Source: Kroppenstedtia eburnea (GTDB lineage Bacteria; Bacillota; Bacilli; Thermoactinomycetales; DSM-45169). From it: a stretch of 64,000 nucleotides of DNA. The position numbers and the translations under genes were made by a program. The notes beneath the pieces were generated by a model. The model saw only the letters and a program-made list of their open reading frames with translations, had not been told where the DNA came from and did no database searches. The stretch is from NCBI RefSeq assembly GCF_013282215.1, contig NZ_CP048103.1, forward strand, positions 1,612,001 through 1,676,000, given 5' to 3'. This document shows, piece by piece, positions 8,511-16,770 of the stretch (position 1 is its first letter; each line of letters opens with the position of its first letter).

Positions 8511-8619
8511 ACTTTTTTGCCACCCGATACAATGAGGTGAAGGAATTTGAAGTGCCTGAGTCGAAGGGTTCACTACATATCCCCATCACATATCCCCATC
8601 ATGGGATGATCATGTCATG

Positions 8620-8625
8620 TATAAT
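8620..8625 (+). promoter_or_regulatory. -10 element of mntR
   Basis: TATAAT lies 80 bp before the mntR ATG. Just upstream is a 13-bp tandem duplication (CATATCCCCATCA twice, 8575-8600) followed by a palindromic ATCATGGGATGAT. A match to the B. subtilis MntR operator was not seen. Confidence 0.5.
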
Positions 8626-8704
8626 AGTATGGACAGATTATGCGAGCCCAGTCGGAGCCGAGGGGGATGTGCCGATTCGGGATGACCTGGACAGGAGGAG
8701 TTTC

Positions 8705-9139
8705 ATGCCGACGCCAAGTATGGAGGATTACTTGGAAGTGATCTATAAACTGATTGAAGAAAAGGGTTATGCCAGAGTTTCGGATATTGCCGAAGCGCTG
8801 GAGGTGCACCCTTCTTCAGTTACTAAAATGGTGCAAAAACTGGATCAGAGCCAGTACCTGATCTATGAGAAATACCGGGGCTTGGTTTTGACGCCGAAAG
8901 GAAAAAAAATCGGCAAGAGACTGTTGGACCGTCACACGCTTCTGGAAGAATTTTTGCGGATCATCGGTGTGGATGAAAGCCGGATTTACGATGATGTGGA
9001 GGGGATTGAACACCACCTCAGTTGGGATTCCATCAACAGCATCGAATACCTGGTGGAGTATTTCCAAAAAAATCCGGAGCGTGTGAAGGAATTGCAAGCC
9101 TTCAAACAGGCGAATGAGCTGGAGGAGATTGATTCCTGA
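8705..9139 (+). CDS. mntR: manganese-responsive transcriptional regulator MntR (DtxR family)
   Basis: A 144-residue DtxR-type repressor. The N-terminal winged helix starts [14 protein letters not shown], and the recognition helix is in [13 protein letters not shown] (residues 36-48). Conserved metal residues include Asp8, the Glu/His pair in GIEHHLSW near residue 99, and His77 in DRHTLLEEF. The protein represses manganese uptake genes when Mn(II) is bound. GGACAGGAGGAGTTTC precedes the ATG; the frame is open further upstream but lacks a site there. In B. subtilis mntR (yqhN) also lies upstream of yqhO-yqhT-efp, as here. Confidence 0.93.
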   Translation: MPTPSMEDYLEVIYKLIEEKGYARVSDIAEALEVHPSSVTKMVQKLDQSQYLIYEKYRGLVLTPKGKKIGKRLLDRHTLLEEFLRIIGVDESRIYDDVEGIEHHLSWDSINSIEYLVEYFQKNPERVKELQAFKQANELEEIDS

Positions 9140-9141
9140 AG

Positions 9142-9169
9142 AACCCTGTGGTTTTCCATGGGGTTTTTT
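9142..9169 (+). terminator. terminator of mntR
   Basis: AACCCTGTGG pairs with CCATGGGGTT around TTTT and is followed by a run of Ts. Confidence 0.75.
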
Positions 9170-9232
9170 GTTCCCTGAACGGCATAAACATGATACGGGG
9201 CAGCCCGACTGGCGGTTAATCTCTCCGAGGGG

Positions 9233-10189
9233 GTGATCCGGATTTTTGCCGATGCGGTGTTGGAAGGGGGAGGGGTCAAAGCTTTTGGGTTGGTGGGGGC
9301 TTTAAGTGTGGCCGAAGAAAAAGGATATGAATGGAAACGACTGGCTGGAACATCCGCCGGATCTCTTGTCGCCGCCCTGCTGGCGGCAGGCTACCGCAGC
9401 GGGGAATTATACCAGGCATTGGAGGAGTATGATTTCACCATGCTGACGGCGGCAACGTGGTACCACCGGCTACCCTACCTCGGTCCGAGCATTCGCCTGT
9501 GGGTGAAAAAGGGATTATACTCCGGCCGCCCCTTGGAACGATGGGTCGGGGAGATGCTGGCCAGGAAAAATGTTTACACCTTTGCGGACTTGAAGGAACG
9601 GGAACTGTCGATCATCGCTTCGGATATCAGCAGGGGAAATCTCTTGGTGCTCCCTCAGGACTTGAAGGAATACGGTATTTCTCCCGAAAAGCTGTCTGTC
9701 GCCCGGGCGGTTCTGATGAGTTGTTCCATCCCTTTCTTTTTCGATCCGGTGCGGGTGTACCACCGACCTTCCAAACAGACCAGTTACGTGGTGGACGGTG
9801 GAGTGCTCAGCAATTTTCCCGTCTGGTTGTTTGACCAAAAAAATCCCCGGTGGCCCACCTTTGGCTTCCGATTTCTGTCGGAGGAAGCGGGAGGCCATCA
9901 GATCGAAGGTCCCATCTCTCTGTTGCGGGCGATGTTTCTGACGATGATGGATGCCCATGACAACCGGCATATCAAGGAACAGGACCGGGTGCGGACGATT
10001 CAGGTGCCCACCCGGGGAGTTAAAATGACTGATTTTGACCTGGATAAAGAGAAACGAAAGGGAATGTTCGATGCGGGGGTTGAAGCGGCGGAAAATTTCT
10101 TTAAACATTGGACATTTAAACAATACCTGGCTTTTCGAGGACGTGAGCGGGGCCTTTCCTGGCACCTTCATACTTCGGATTCCGGTTAA
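9233..10189 (+). CDS. patatin-like phospholipase (YqhO type)
   Basis: A 318-residue patatin-domain serine hydrolase. It shows the oxyanion-hole motif GGGVKAFG (residues 12-19), the nucleophile elbow GTSAG near residue 40 and the partner Asp in VDGGVLSNFP near residue 190, forming the Ser-Asp dyad. It is expected to cleave acyl esters of membrane lipids. The GTG start lies right after CCGAGGGG, which is tight spacing; a start a few codons later cannot be ruled out. B. subtilis yqhO occupies the same position next to mntR. Confidence 0.85.
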   Translation: MIRIFADAVLEGGGVKAFGLVGALSVAEEKGYEWKRLAGTSAGSLVAALLAAGYRSGELYQALEEYDFTMLTAATWYHRLPYLGPSIRLWVKKGLYSGRPLERWVGEMLARKNVYTFADLKERELSIIASDISRGNLLVLPQDLKEYGISPEKLSVARAVLMSCSIPFFFDPVRVYHRPSKQTSYVVDGGVLSNFPVWLFDQKNPRWPTFGFRFLSEEAGGHQIEGPISLLRAMFLTMMDAHDNRHIKEQDRVRTIQVPTRGVKMTDFDLDKEKRKGMFDAGVEAAENFFKHWTFKQYLAFRGRERGLSWHLHTSDSG

Positions 10190-10201
10190 GGGGGGTGAAA
10201 A

Positions 10202-10631
10202 ATGGGAGGTGGGGGAAAGCAGGCGGGGGAATTCTCCTATCGGATTTTATCCATCAAAGAGCAGAAAAGATTGCCGGGCGGCCTCCGCAATTGGCTGGAA
10301 GAAGTGAAACAGAGGCGGGGGGGTCCATCTCTATCGGCACCGCGGATACCAGTATCTGATGATTTCCGCCGGGATGAAGCCCAACCCGGGACATCGGTTG
10401 GAGTTGGTCGGTATCAAAAAAGAAAGGGGGGAGCCCGGATTTCTCATTCGTGAAGTGGCTCCCGAACCCGGGAAGATGCATCCTCAAGTGATCACCTTTC
10501 CATGCTTGGTGATTCGTGTCAAAGGCCCCGTTCCAAGGGTGCTCCATGCCAATTCCGGGGAAATTTTCACCCGGGCGGTGACAGAGGCCGACCCGGAAAC
10601 AAAGCAGATCACCGAGTCACCGAAGGACTGA
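10202..10631 (+). pseudogene. PrcB-like protein gene with a frameshift at a G7 run
   Basis: Two overlapping frames together make one protein. The first (10202-~10318) gives MGGGGKQAGEFSYRILS; the second continues from the G7 tract at 10317-10323 as VHLYRHRGYQYLMISAG and runs to TGA at 10631. Removing one G joins them into about 142 residues. The joined product resembles the PrcB C-terminal domain, including the SAG-KP-N-G-H segment and the QVITFPCLVIRVKG segment near the end. The break may be a sequencing error in a homopolymer, a real inactivation, or a slippage site. Its start has AGGGGGGTGAAAA upstream, close behind the patatin gene. Confidence 0.6.
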
Positions 10632-10648
10632 GGCAGCCCTTCGGTTTT
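10620..10648 (+). terminator. terminator after the PrcB-like gene
   Basis: CCGAAGG pairs with CCTTCGG and is followed by TTTTCT. The stem includes the stop codon region. Confidence 0.7.
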
Positions 10649-10675
10649 CTGTTGTGCAGGCTTGTCGAAAACCAT

Positions 10676-10715
10676 AAAAAAAGAAACCCGGAATGGGCTT
10701 CATATTCCGGATTTC
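10676..10715 (-). terminator. terminator of the yqhQ-yqhP operon
   Basis: On the minus strand GAAATCCGGAAT pairs with ATTCCGGGTTTC (one mismatch or wobble) and is followed by a seven-T run. Confidence 0.8.
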
Positions 10716-10721
10716 TCAGAT

Positions 10722-11030
10722 TTAAGGCATCTTCGTTTTATTGGATGAGCGGTTTCCGTTGCCGTCGATGACGCGAAAACGTCTCTTCTTCCGCTCCCGC
10801 AACTTTGCTTTTCTGGTGGAGGCCCCGGGTTTTCGGGCGGGGGAGGCGGCTTGGGGATGGCTCAGCCGGATCAGCCACCTGGGCGGGCGCCGGTACAGAT
10901 ACCAGATCAGGATCACCGCGGCCAGGATGCCCAAAAAGAGGGTCGTCTCGGTGATCAACATGACGATCAACCCGATTGCGACAAGGGTCAGGATCACGCT
11001 GCGCCAAATTTTTGTTCTTGTGCTCAACAC
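10722..11030 (-). CDS. small membrane protein (YqhP position)
   Basis: A 102-residue protein with two adjacent hydrophobic segments (about residues 10-28 and 30-45) and a strongly basic cytoplasmic tail rich in Arg and Lys. No catalytic motif is visible. A GTG start follows ACGAGGGAGATAACGCC. It lies 35 bp after yqhQ on the same strand, where B. subtilis has yqhP. Function unknown. Confidence 0.65.
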   Translation of the reverse strand: MLSTRTKIWRSVILTLVAIGLIVMLITETTLFLGILAAVILIWYLYRRPPRWLIRLSHPQAASPARKPGASTRKAKLRERKKRRFRVIDGNGNRSSNKTKMP

Positions 11031-11065
11031 GGCGTTATCTCCCTCGTTTCATAAAACCCATATGG

Positions 11066-12010
11066 TTAACTCGAATGGACAAGACTGGATCCGTTGATCG
11101 GTTCCGCCGCCTCTTGATCCAGTTGATGCATCCGATTGAAGGCGGCGATGGCCACCTCCACCTGATCATCCTCCGGCTGTCGCGTGGTCAATTTCTGAAG
11201 CCACAGACCGGGATAACCGAGCCAGGTGAGCACGGGAACATCCCGGAGCGCGTTGGTGATCCGGAGCAGTTCATAGGAGAGGCCGATCACCACGGGAATC
11301 AGGAGCAAACGGGTGAAGATGCGGTCCCAGACGTTGTCGTATGAGAAGAAGGAGTAAAGAATCACACCTACGATCACAGTCAAAATGATGAAACTGCTGC
11401 CACACCGATAGTGAAGTGTCGATTGTTTTTGAACGTTCTCCACTGTTAAGTCTTCCCCGGACTCATAGGCATTAATCACTTTATGTTCCGCTCCGTGGTA
11501 TTGAAACAGGCGTTTGATGAGCGGTGCCTGGGAGATGGCCAGCAAATACCCCAGCAGGAGAAGGGTCTTGATCGCCCCTTCGATTAAATTTTGCAGAATC
11601 AGGTTGGTTACCAAACCGTCGAACAGGATGCTGGCCAATAACGCGGGTAAGGCGGTGAATATCATTTTCCCGATCACGAGGGAGAGAACACCGACCACGG
11701 CGACGCCCAGGATCAGTTCCAGCCGGGAGCTTGTTTGTTCCGGTTCTTCCCCGGGCTCCAGTTCATATCGGTCTGCTGCGAATTGAAGGTGGCGGGAGCC
11801 GGAGGCGCTGGATTCCACCAGGGCGATCACCCCGCGAATCAAGGGGATTTTTTTCAGCAGATTCAGACCGGTACGCTTGCCACGGGTCTGTTCAAACATC
11901 TCGATTTCCCCGTTTTTTCTCCGAATGGCGGTGACTTGGGCATGGCGCCCGCCGAACATGACACCTTCCACCACCGCCTGACCGCCATAGGCCACTGTTT
12001 CGGTTTCCAT
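11066..12010 (-). CDS. yqhQ: DUF1385 membrane protein YqhQ
   Basis: A 314-residue DUF1385 protein. The N-terminus has the family signature GGQAVVEGVMFGG (residues 9-21), and the middle has YHGAEHKVINAYE near residue 168 followed by a conserved Cys in YRCGSSF. The His and Glu residues suggest a metal site, and family members are sometimes called metal-dependent enzymes, but no activity is established. Four or more membrane segments flank these motifs. AGGAGGTGG precedes the ATG. It is divergent from aroQ, as in B. subtilis. Confidence 0.9.
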   Translation of the reverse strand: METETVAYGGQAVVEGVMFGGRHAQVTAIRRKNGEIEMFEQTRGKRTGLNLLKKIPLIRGVIALVESSASGSRHLQFAADRYELEPGEEPEQTSSRLELILGVAVVGVLSLVIGKMIFTALPALLASILFDGLVTNLILQNLIEGAIKTLLLLGYLLAISQAPLIKRLFQYHGAEHKVINAYESGEDLTVENVQKQSTLHYRCGSSFIILTVIVGVILYSFFSYDNVWDRIFTRLLLIPVVIGLSYELLRITNALRDVPVLTWLGYPGLWLQKLTTRQPEDDQVEVAIAAFNRMHQLDQEAAEPINGSSLVHSS

Positions 12011-12045
12011 GAAGGTTCCACCTCCTGGTTGGATGGGTGTTTGGT

Positions 12046-12074
12046 TTGATGGACTGTTAAGATGTGGTTATACT
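12046..12074 (+). promoter_or_regulatory. probable sigma-A promoter upstream of aroQ
   Basis: TTGATG and TATACT are separated by exactly 17 bp. A second -10-like sequence, TGGTACAAT, lies closer to aroQ at 12166-12174. Confidence 0.45.
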
Positions 12075-12210
12075 ATTGTAACACAATCTGCCCCCCGATC
12101 GCTTGGCCACACGGCTTCCAGGCATTTGAATCCTGCAGCGACTCTCCATCTTTTCCGGGATTTTGTGGTACAATGACGAAGGGATCGAAGAGCGGGGAAG
12201 GGGGGATTCC

Positions 12211-12654
12211 ATGCCCAAAGTGATGGTGTTGCACGGGCCCAACCTGAATCTGTTGGGAAAACGGGAACCGGACATTTACGGGGGCGGGACACTGACAGAG
12301 CTGAATGAGCGACTGCGTACCAAAGGCGGGGAACTGGGCTTGGAGGTGGAGACCTTTCAGTCCAACCATGAGGGGGATCTGATCGATCAGATCCACGGGG
12401 CCGAGGGAAGAGTGGATGTGCTGGTGATCAACCCCGGTGCATTTACTCACTACAGTTATGCGATCCGGGATGCCCTCGCTTCTGTATCCGTTCCCGCGAT
12501 TGAAGTACATATTTCCAATGTGCATGGGAGAGAACCCTTCCGGGAGCGTTCCGTCACCGCGCCTGTCACACGGGGACAGATCATCGGATTCGGTTTCCAC
12601 AGTTACGAGTTGGCTCTGACCGCCGCTGTCACACTGGTCAGGGAAAGGGCCTAA
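12211..12654 (+). CDS. aroQ: type II 3-dehydroquinate dehydratase
   Basis: Dehydrates 3-dehydroquinate to 3-dehydroshikimate in the shikimate pathway. The 147-residue protein has the type II series GPNLNLLGKREPDIYG at residues 8-23 (with the catalytic Tyr at its end), FQSNHEGDLID, NPGAFTHYSYAIRDAL, and PAIEVHISNVHGREPFR with the catalytic His. The start at 12211 follows GGGGAAGGGGGG; the 16 codons open upstream lack a site. It corresponds to B. subtilis yqhS (aroQ). Its stop TAA overlaps an ATG of the next frame. Confidence 0.96.
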   Translation: MPKVMVLHGPNLNLLGKREPDIYGGGTLTELNERLRTKGGELGLEVETFQSNHEGDLIDQIHGAEGRVDVLVINPGAFTHYSYAIRDALASVSVPAIEVHISNVHGREPFRERSVTAPVTRGQIIGFGFHSYELALTAAVTLVRERA

Positions 12655-12674
12655 TGCAGAAAGGAGAGAGAAAT

Positions 12675-13745
12675 ATGGAAAAACGGTTGATGCGGCTGCG
12701 GCGCTTGATGGAAGAGCGTGGTATCGAGGCCCTGTTGATCTCCCATCCTGTCAACCGCCGGTATTTAACCGGATTCACCGGTTCTTCCGGCTGGGTGGTG
12801 GTGACCCGGAAGGAACAAATCCTGATCACGGATTTTCGGTACAGGGGTCAGGTGAAAGACCAGGCGCCCCACTTCGAGTTTGTGGAACATCAGGGGAATC
12901 CCTTCGCCGATGTGAAACAAATCCTGGATCGTTCAGGGGTCCGCGCCATCGCCTTTGAGGAAAACCACCTCACCTTCAGCCAGCACAGGAAGCTGGCGGA
13001 GTCGCTGGGGAGCCTGCAAACGGTACCCTCTTCCGATTTGGTGGAAAGACTGAGGCTGATCAAGGATGAGGAAGAAATCCAGCGGATCCGGGATGCCGTT
13101 GCCGTCTCTGACGGGGCTTTTGAAAGGATTCTGAAAGAGATGCGACCCGGAATGACGGAGCGGGATATTTCCCTGCGCCTGGAATTCCTCATGCGGGAGG
13201 CGGGTGCGGAATCCTCTTCCTTTGACATGATCATCGCCTCCGGTCCCCGCTCCGCTCTCCCCCACGGGGTGGCCAGTGACCGTGTGTTGGAAACCGGGGA
13301 TCTGGTCACGATGGATTTCGGTGCTTATTATCAGGGGTATTGCTCCGACATGACCCGGACCGTGATGCTGGGAAGTCCCTCAGAGCGACAACGGGAGATA
13401 TACGGGATCGTTCTTGAAGCCCAGAAGCGGGCGATTCAAGCGATCAAACCCGGAATCAGCGGCAAGGAAGTGGATGCGACGGCAAGAGATTATATCCGGG
13501 ATCACGGATATGGGGAAGCATTCGGCCACAGCACCGGTCACGGTTTGGGGATGGAGCTTCATGAAGGTCCCACCTTATCCTACAGGAATGAACGGGGACT
13601 GGAGCCGGGAATGGTGGTCACCGTGGAACCGGGAATTTACCTCCCGGATGTGGGTGGTGTCCGGATTGAGGACAATGTATTGGTCACGGATGAAGGGTAT
13701 GAAGTATTGACGAAAAGCCCCAAGGAACTGATTCAGATCGACTGA
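12675..13745 (+). CDS. M24-family Xaa-Pro aminopeptidase/dipeptidase (YqhT type)
   Basis: A 356-residue metallopeptidase of the pita-bread fold that removes or splits residues before proline. The C-terminal domain carries the metal ligands: the two Asp residues of MDFGAYYQGYCSDMTRT, the His of HGLGMELHEGP, the Glu of TVEPGIY and the Glu of GVRIEDNVLV. The N-terminal creatinase-like domain covers about residues 1-130. AAGGAGAGAG lies five bases before the chosen ATG; an earlier ATG at 12654 overlaps the aroQ stop and is less well supported. Directly followed by efp, as in B. subtilis. Confidence 0.92.
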   Translation: MEKRLMRLRRLMEERGIEALLISHPVNRRYLTGFTGSSGWVVVTRKEQILITDFRYRGQVKDQAPHFEFVEHQGNPFADVKQILDRSGVRAIAFEENHLTFSQHRKLAESLGSLQTVPSSDLVERLRLIKDEEEIQRIRDAVAVSDGAFERILKEMRPGMTERDISLRLEFLMREAGAESSSFDMIIASGPRSALPHGVASDRVLETGDLVTMDFGAYYQGYCSDMTRTVMLGSPSERQREIYGIVLEAQKRAIQAIKPGISGKEVDATARDYIRDHGYGEAFGHSTGHGLGMELHEGPTLSYRNERGLEPGMVVTVEPGIYLPDVGGVRIEDNVLVTDEGYEVLTKSPKELIQID

Positions 13746-13769
13746 TGACAGCAGAGGAGGAACAGATCG

Positions 13770-14327
13770 ATGATTTCCACCAGCGAATTCCGTACCGGGC
13801 TCACGATTGAGTTGGATGGGGATGTATGGCAAGTAATGGAATTTCAGCATGTCAAACCGGGGAAAGGGGCGGCTTTTGTCCGTTCCAAACTGCGGAATCT
13901 CCGCAACGGGAACATACAGGAGCGCACCTTCCGCGCCGGTGAAAAAATGGCCCGGGCCCATGTGGAAAGCCGCCAGATGCAATTTCTTTACGAGAGTGGC
14001 GGCGAGTACACCTTTATGGATAATGAGACCTACGATCAGGTGACTCTCCCGGCGGAGCGGCTGGAGCGGGAAGTCAAGTTTCTCAAGGAAAACATGAACG
14101 TCAACCTGGTCATCTATAACGGGGAGACTCTGGGGGTGGACCTTCCCAACACGGTGGAGTTGGAAGTGGTGGAGACCGATCCGGGGATCCGGGGGGATAC
14201 CGCCACCGGCGGATCCAAACCGGCCAAACTGGAGACCGGTTTGGTGGTGCAGGTTCCCCTCTTTATCAACCAGGGGGATCGGCTGGTTGTCGACACCCGA
14301 AAAGGTGAATATGTTTCCCGGGCCTGA
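13770..14327 (+). CDS. efp: elongation factor P
   Basis: Rescues ribosomes stalled at polyproline stretches. The 185-residue protein has the three-domain EF-P layout. The N-terminal loop [14 protein letters not shown] (residues 27-40) carries the lysine near position 32 that enters the peptidyl-transferase centre and is modified in many bacteria. The last domain ends with [20 protein letters not shown], the conserved family signature. AGAGGAGGAACAG lies before the ATG, 24 bp after the peptidase gene. Confidence 0.97.
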   Translation: MISTSEFRTGLTIELDGDVWQVMEFQHVKPGKGAAFVRSKLRNLRNGNIQERTFRAGEKMARAHVESRQMQFLYESGGEYTFMDNETYDQVTLPAERLEREVKFLKENMNVNLVIYNGETLGVDLPNTVELEVVETDPGIRGDTATGGSKPAKLETGLVVQVPLFINQGDRLVVDTRKGEYVSRA

Positions 14328-14332
14328 CCCTC

Positions 14333-14372
14333 AAAAAAACTGCCGGCATCTGCATCTGCTGGCAGTTTTTTT
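14333..14372. terminator. bidirectional terminator between efp and the DUF441 gene
   Basis: AAAAAAACTGCC pairs with GGCAGTTTTTTT, with further pairing inside the stem. T-runs occur on both strands and the flanking genes are convergent. Confidence 0.88.
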
Positions 14373-14373
14373 G

Positions 14374-14829
14374 TCAAGACCAGATCCATTGGGCGATTTT
14401 CATCAGAAAGGCGGTGATTCCCGCAGCCATCAGCGGGCCCACGGGGATTCCCCGTAAAAAGAGGATGCCGAATATGGACCCGATCACCAGTCCGATGATC
14501 ATTTGGGGATCCACTTTTAAAAGATCCAATCCTTTACCGTTCATATATGTGGCGATGGCTCCTCCGGCGATGGCCAGGATTCCGGGGACGGAGGTGAACA
14601 CCCCGAGAACCTCTTTGAGGGAGATGCGGCCGGAAGCGAAGGGGACCAGAACAGCGATCGTCAGGAACAACAGTCCGATCTCCAATCCCCTGCGCTCAAC
14701 GGCGGGGAAAAAACGTTCCAGATGGGTCAATTTCAAGATGAGCAACAAGCTGGCAGCAGTCGCTATAATGGGCGAGCGGCCGATGAGCCCGATGACGATC
14801 AACAACACCAACAAGAGATCTGGATTCAT
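14374..14829 (-). CDS. DUF441 family membrane protein
   Basis: A 151-residue hydrophobic protein with about four membrane segments and the DUF441 pattern: [18 protein letters not shown] at the start and a central [20 protein letters not shown]. It is similar to B. subtilis YtwI. The ATG at 14829 has AGGGG at good spacing; the frame is open 22 codons further but without a site. It lies 70 bp downstream of comB on the same strand, so it may be part of the comA-comB transcript. Function unknown. Confidence 0.8.
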   Translation of the reverse strand: MNPDLLLVLLIVIGLIGRSPIIATAASLLLILKLTHLERFFPAVERRGLEIGLLFLTIAVLVPFASGRISLKEVLGVFTSVPGILAIAGGAIATYMNGKGLDLLKVDPQMIIGLVIGSIFGILFLRGIPVGPLMAAGITAFLMKIAQWIWS

Positions 14830-14898
14830 ACGCATCCCCTGTCCAACTTGGTTAATACAGGATATGTGAGGACAAGGGGGGTTATGAACTTTCATCTG

Positions 14899-15603
14899 TC
14901 ATCGGATGATTCGGCCCTGTTGCCAGCGGGGGACGATGTCGTATCGATCCCTTTGCAGACAATCCAGGAGATCCCGGCGATGCCCCCGGGCGATTAAACG
15001 CCGGCCCGCCTGACTCATGGGGAGAATGTCGGTGAGACGCTCCCGGCAGGAAAGGTACCCCAACCGCAGGGTGTGGGCCAGATCACTCAATTCGGCTGAC
15101 GGAATTATCTCCAGGAGATGGTGGAGGATGCAACCGGCTGCCATCCCGTCTTCCAGGGAAAAACTCCCCCGGGTTCCGGCACAGAGAAAGACGACGTCCC
15201 GGTGCAGATCCCGGATGGCTTTTGCACAGGAAGAGGCATTCAAAAAACAGCCCACCCGGATTTCCGATGCCCGATCCGCTTTCAGCAGAGCCCGGGTTCC
15301 ATTGGTGGTGGTCATGACAATTCCCTTGTTATTCACTCTGTCCTCGGAGTAATCCGCCGGTGAATTTCCCAGGTCAAATCCTTCCAAGCTTTTACCGAAT
15401 CGCTCTCCACCGGTTAATATCCCGTCTGTGGCAAGCTCCCGGGCTTTGGAAACGGTTTCGGCGGGAATGATGAACAGGGCTCCGTTGGCCAGAGCGGTCA
15501 CCATACAGCTGGAAGCGCGGAAGGCATCAATCATGACGACGGTTCGGTTGACCAATTGATCGGCGTGGAGATCATCCACGTGGGGGATGACCGTGGCGAT
15601 CAT
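14899..15603 (-). CDS. comB: 2-phosphosulfolactate phosphatase
   Basis: A 234-residue ComB family protein. It should hydrolyse 2-phospho-3-sulfolactate to 3-sulfolactate. Family landmarks are VVMIDAFRASSCMVTAL near residue 21, TNGTRAL near residue 100 and FLCAGTRGSFSLEDGMAAG near residue 138. Its ATG overlaps the comA stop by four bases, so the two are translationally coupled. In Bacillus the related yitC gene is linked to sulfolactate accumulation in spores; a spore role here is inference. Confidence 0.88.
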   Translation of the reverse strand: MIATVIPHVDDLHADQLVNRTVVMIDAFRASSCMVTALANGALFIIPAETVSKARELATDGILTGGERFGKSLEGFDLGNSPADYSEDRVNNKGIVMTTTNGTRALLKADRASEIRVGCFLNASSCAKAIRDLHRDVVFLCAGTRGSFSLEDGMAAGCILHHLLEIIPSAELSDLAHTLRLGYLSCRERLTDILPMSQAGRRLIARGHRRDLLDCLQRDRYDIVPRWQQGRIIR

Positions 15604-16418
15604 AGGGTGGCTTCCTCCCGGGGGGAACCAAAGGTGTAAAAGGTGTCGGAGCGCAATCCTCTTCGCAGGGATTCCACCGATAAGACTTCATGAGCGGGGA
15701 TATTGCCCAGGTTGGTGTCAGCACCGAGGAGCTTCAGAAGGGTGATCTGCTGTGTCCCCTGGGGGCATTCCCACCAAATCCGTGAACCATCCAGTTGTTG
15801 TTCCACGTTCAGAACGTAATCGGTGTCCACATCCCCTTTTTCATTGAACATGCCGATGTCCTGCCCGGACTCCCTGCCCTCGACAATGATAAACTCTGCT
15901 CCATTCTCCCGGTCCAGGTGAAAGGTTTCCACCAATTCTGCCACCGGGGTGATGGAACCTTTCTGTTTTTTCCCGATTTCCGTGATCACCCGGAAAGAAG
16001 AGTCCCTGGCCGCTCTGATCGACTCTGAGCGCTGCCCGGGAGAGAGTGTGATGGTGCCGTCGGAGATCTCCAACCATTGAAATCCGATCCGGGACAGGGT
16101 TTCAAAATAGTGGTTCATCCCATCCTGAGTATAAGCCACTTCAAAAAAGGTGCCGCCGGGGTACAGATGTACACCATATGCTTCGGATAAACGAAGCTTC
16201 TCTCGCAACAGGTGGAACGGGGTGAGGCCGGTGGTGCCAAAACCCAGTTTGATGAAATCGATGTAGTCGGCCGCCAATTCCAGAAGATCCCGGAAGGCGG
16301 AGATGCCCATCCCCTTGTCGATCACCATCGTCAGTCCGCTGGAGCGGGGTTTCTCCTTCCTGGTGAGGGAAGGGTCCCGGAGTCGTTGTTCCCAGATCGG
16401 TTTTGCTGTTGGCTCCAT
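15600..16418 (-). CDS. comA: phosphosulfolactate synthase
   Basis: Adds sulfite to phosphoenolpyruvate to make 2-phospho-3-sulfolactate. The 272-residue TIM-barrel protein matches ComA/YitD: GLTMVIDKGMG near residue 28, DYIDFIKLGFGTT near residue 52, the central VHLYPGGTFFEVA and WLEISDGTI, and EFIIVEGRESG near residue 175. GAAGAGGAGGAACCAT precedes the start. It is the first gene of a comA-comB-(DUF441) unit. Archaea use this step for coenzyme M; with no other coenzyme M genes here, sulfolactate itself is the probable product. Confidence 0.88.
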   Translation of the reverse strand: MEPTAKPIWEQRLRDPSLTRKEKPRSSGLTMVIDKGMGISAFRDLLELAADYIDFIKLGFGTTGLTPFHLLREKLRLSEAYGVHLYPGGTFFEVAYTQDGMNHYFETLSRIGFQWLEISDGTITLSPGQRSESIRAARDSSFRVITEIGKKQKGSITPVAELVETFHLDRENGAEFIIVEGRESGQDIGMFNEKGDVDTDYVLNVEQQLDGSRIWWECPQGTQQITLLKLLGADTNLGNIPAHEVLSVESLRRGLRSDTFYTFGSPREEATL

Positions 16419-16499
16419 ATGGTTCCTCCTCTTCCTGAGTCATATGTTCCCTATGCTATGCAAGAGAGGAGGTACAGGTGCCCGTTTTTATGAAAAGCG

Positions 16500-16770
16500 T
16501 GCGGGAACACTCCCCATTTTGATGGGGTGGATAATCGCGAGCGCACCACAGGCATTCCTTTCAGTCATCGGAGTGATTGTGGTTACACGGAAGACCGTGA
16601 CGTGAACGCCGCACGCAATATCCTTTTCAAAGCGATTGGACATAACCCGGAACCCCGGTATGGTCAATTGGAGCTAATCCTGTTTTGGGCATGGAACGTG
16701 CCTTCGTGGATGGAGGTGGTTTGCCACGCCAGATGAAGCGAGAAGCTCGCCATTTCAATGGCGATGCAGT
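16500..16770 (+). mobile_element. degenerate IS605-type element with a TnpB C-terminal remnant
   Basis: Translation of 16527-16736 contains CGYTEDRDVNAARNILFKA, the C-terminal zinc-ribbon/RuvC-III signature of TnpB (its DRDVNAARNI motif holds a catalytic Asp). Everything upstream of this motif in TnpB is missing and one CxxC pair is lost. Hairpins typical of element ends flank it: CCCCATTTTGATGGGG near 16513-16528 and the GCGAGAAGCTCGC/CATTTCAATG pair near 16739-16760. The element is an inactive internal-deletion relic between comA and an MFS gene. Confidence 0.65.
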
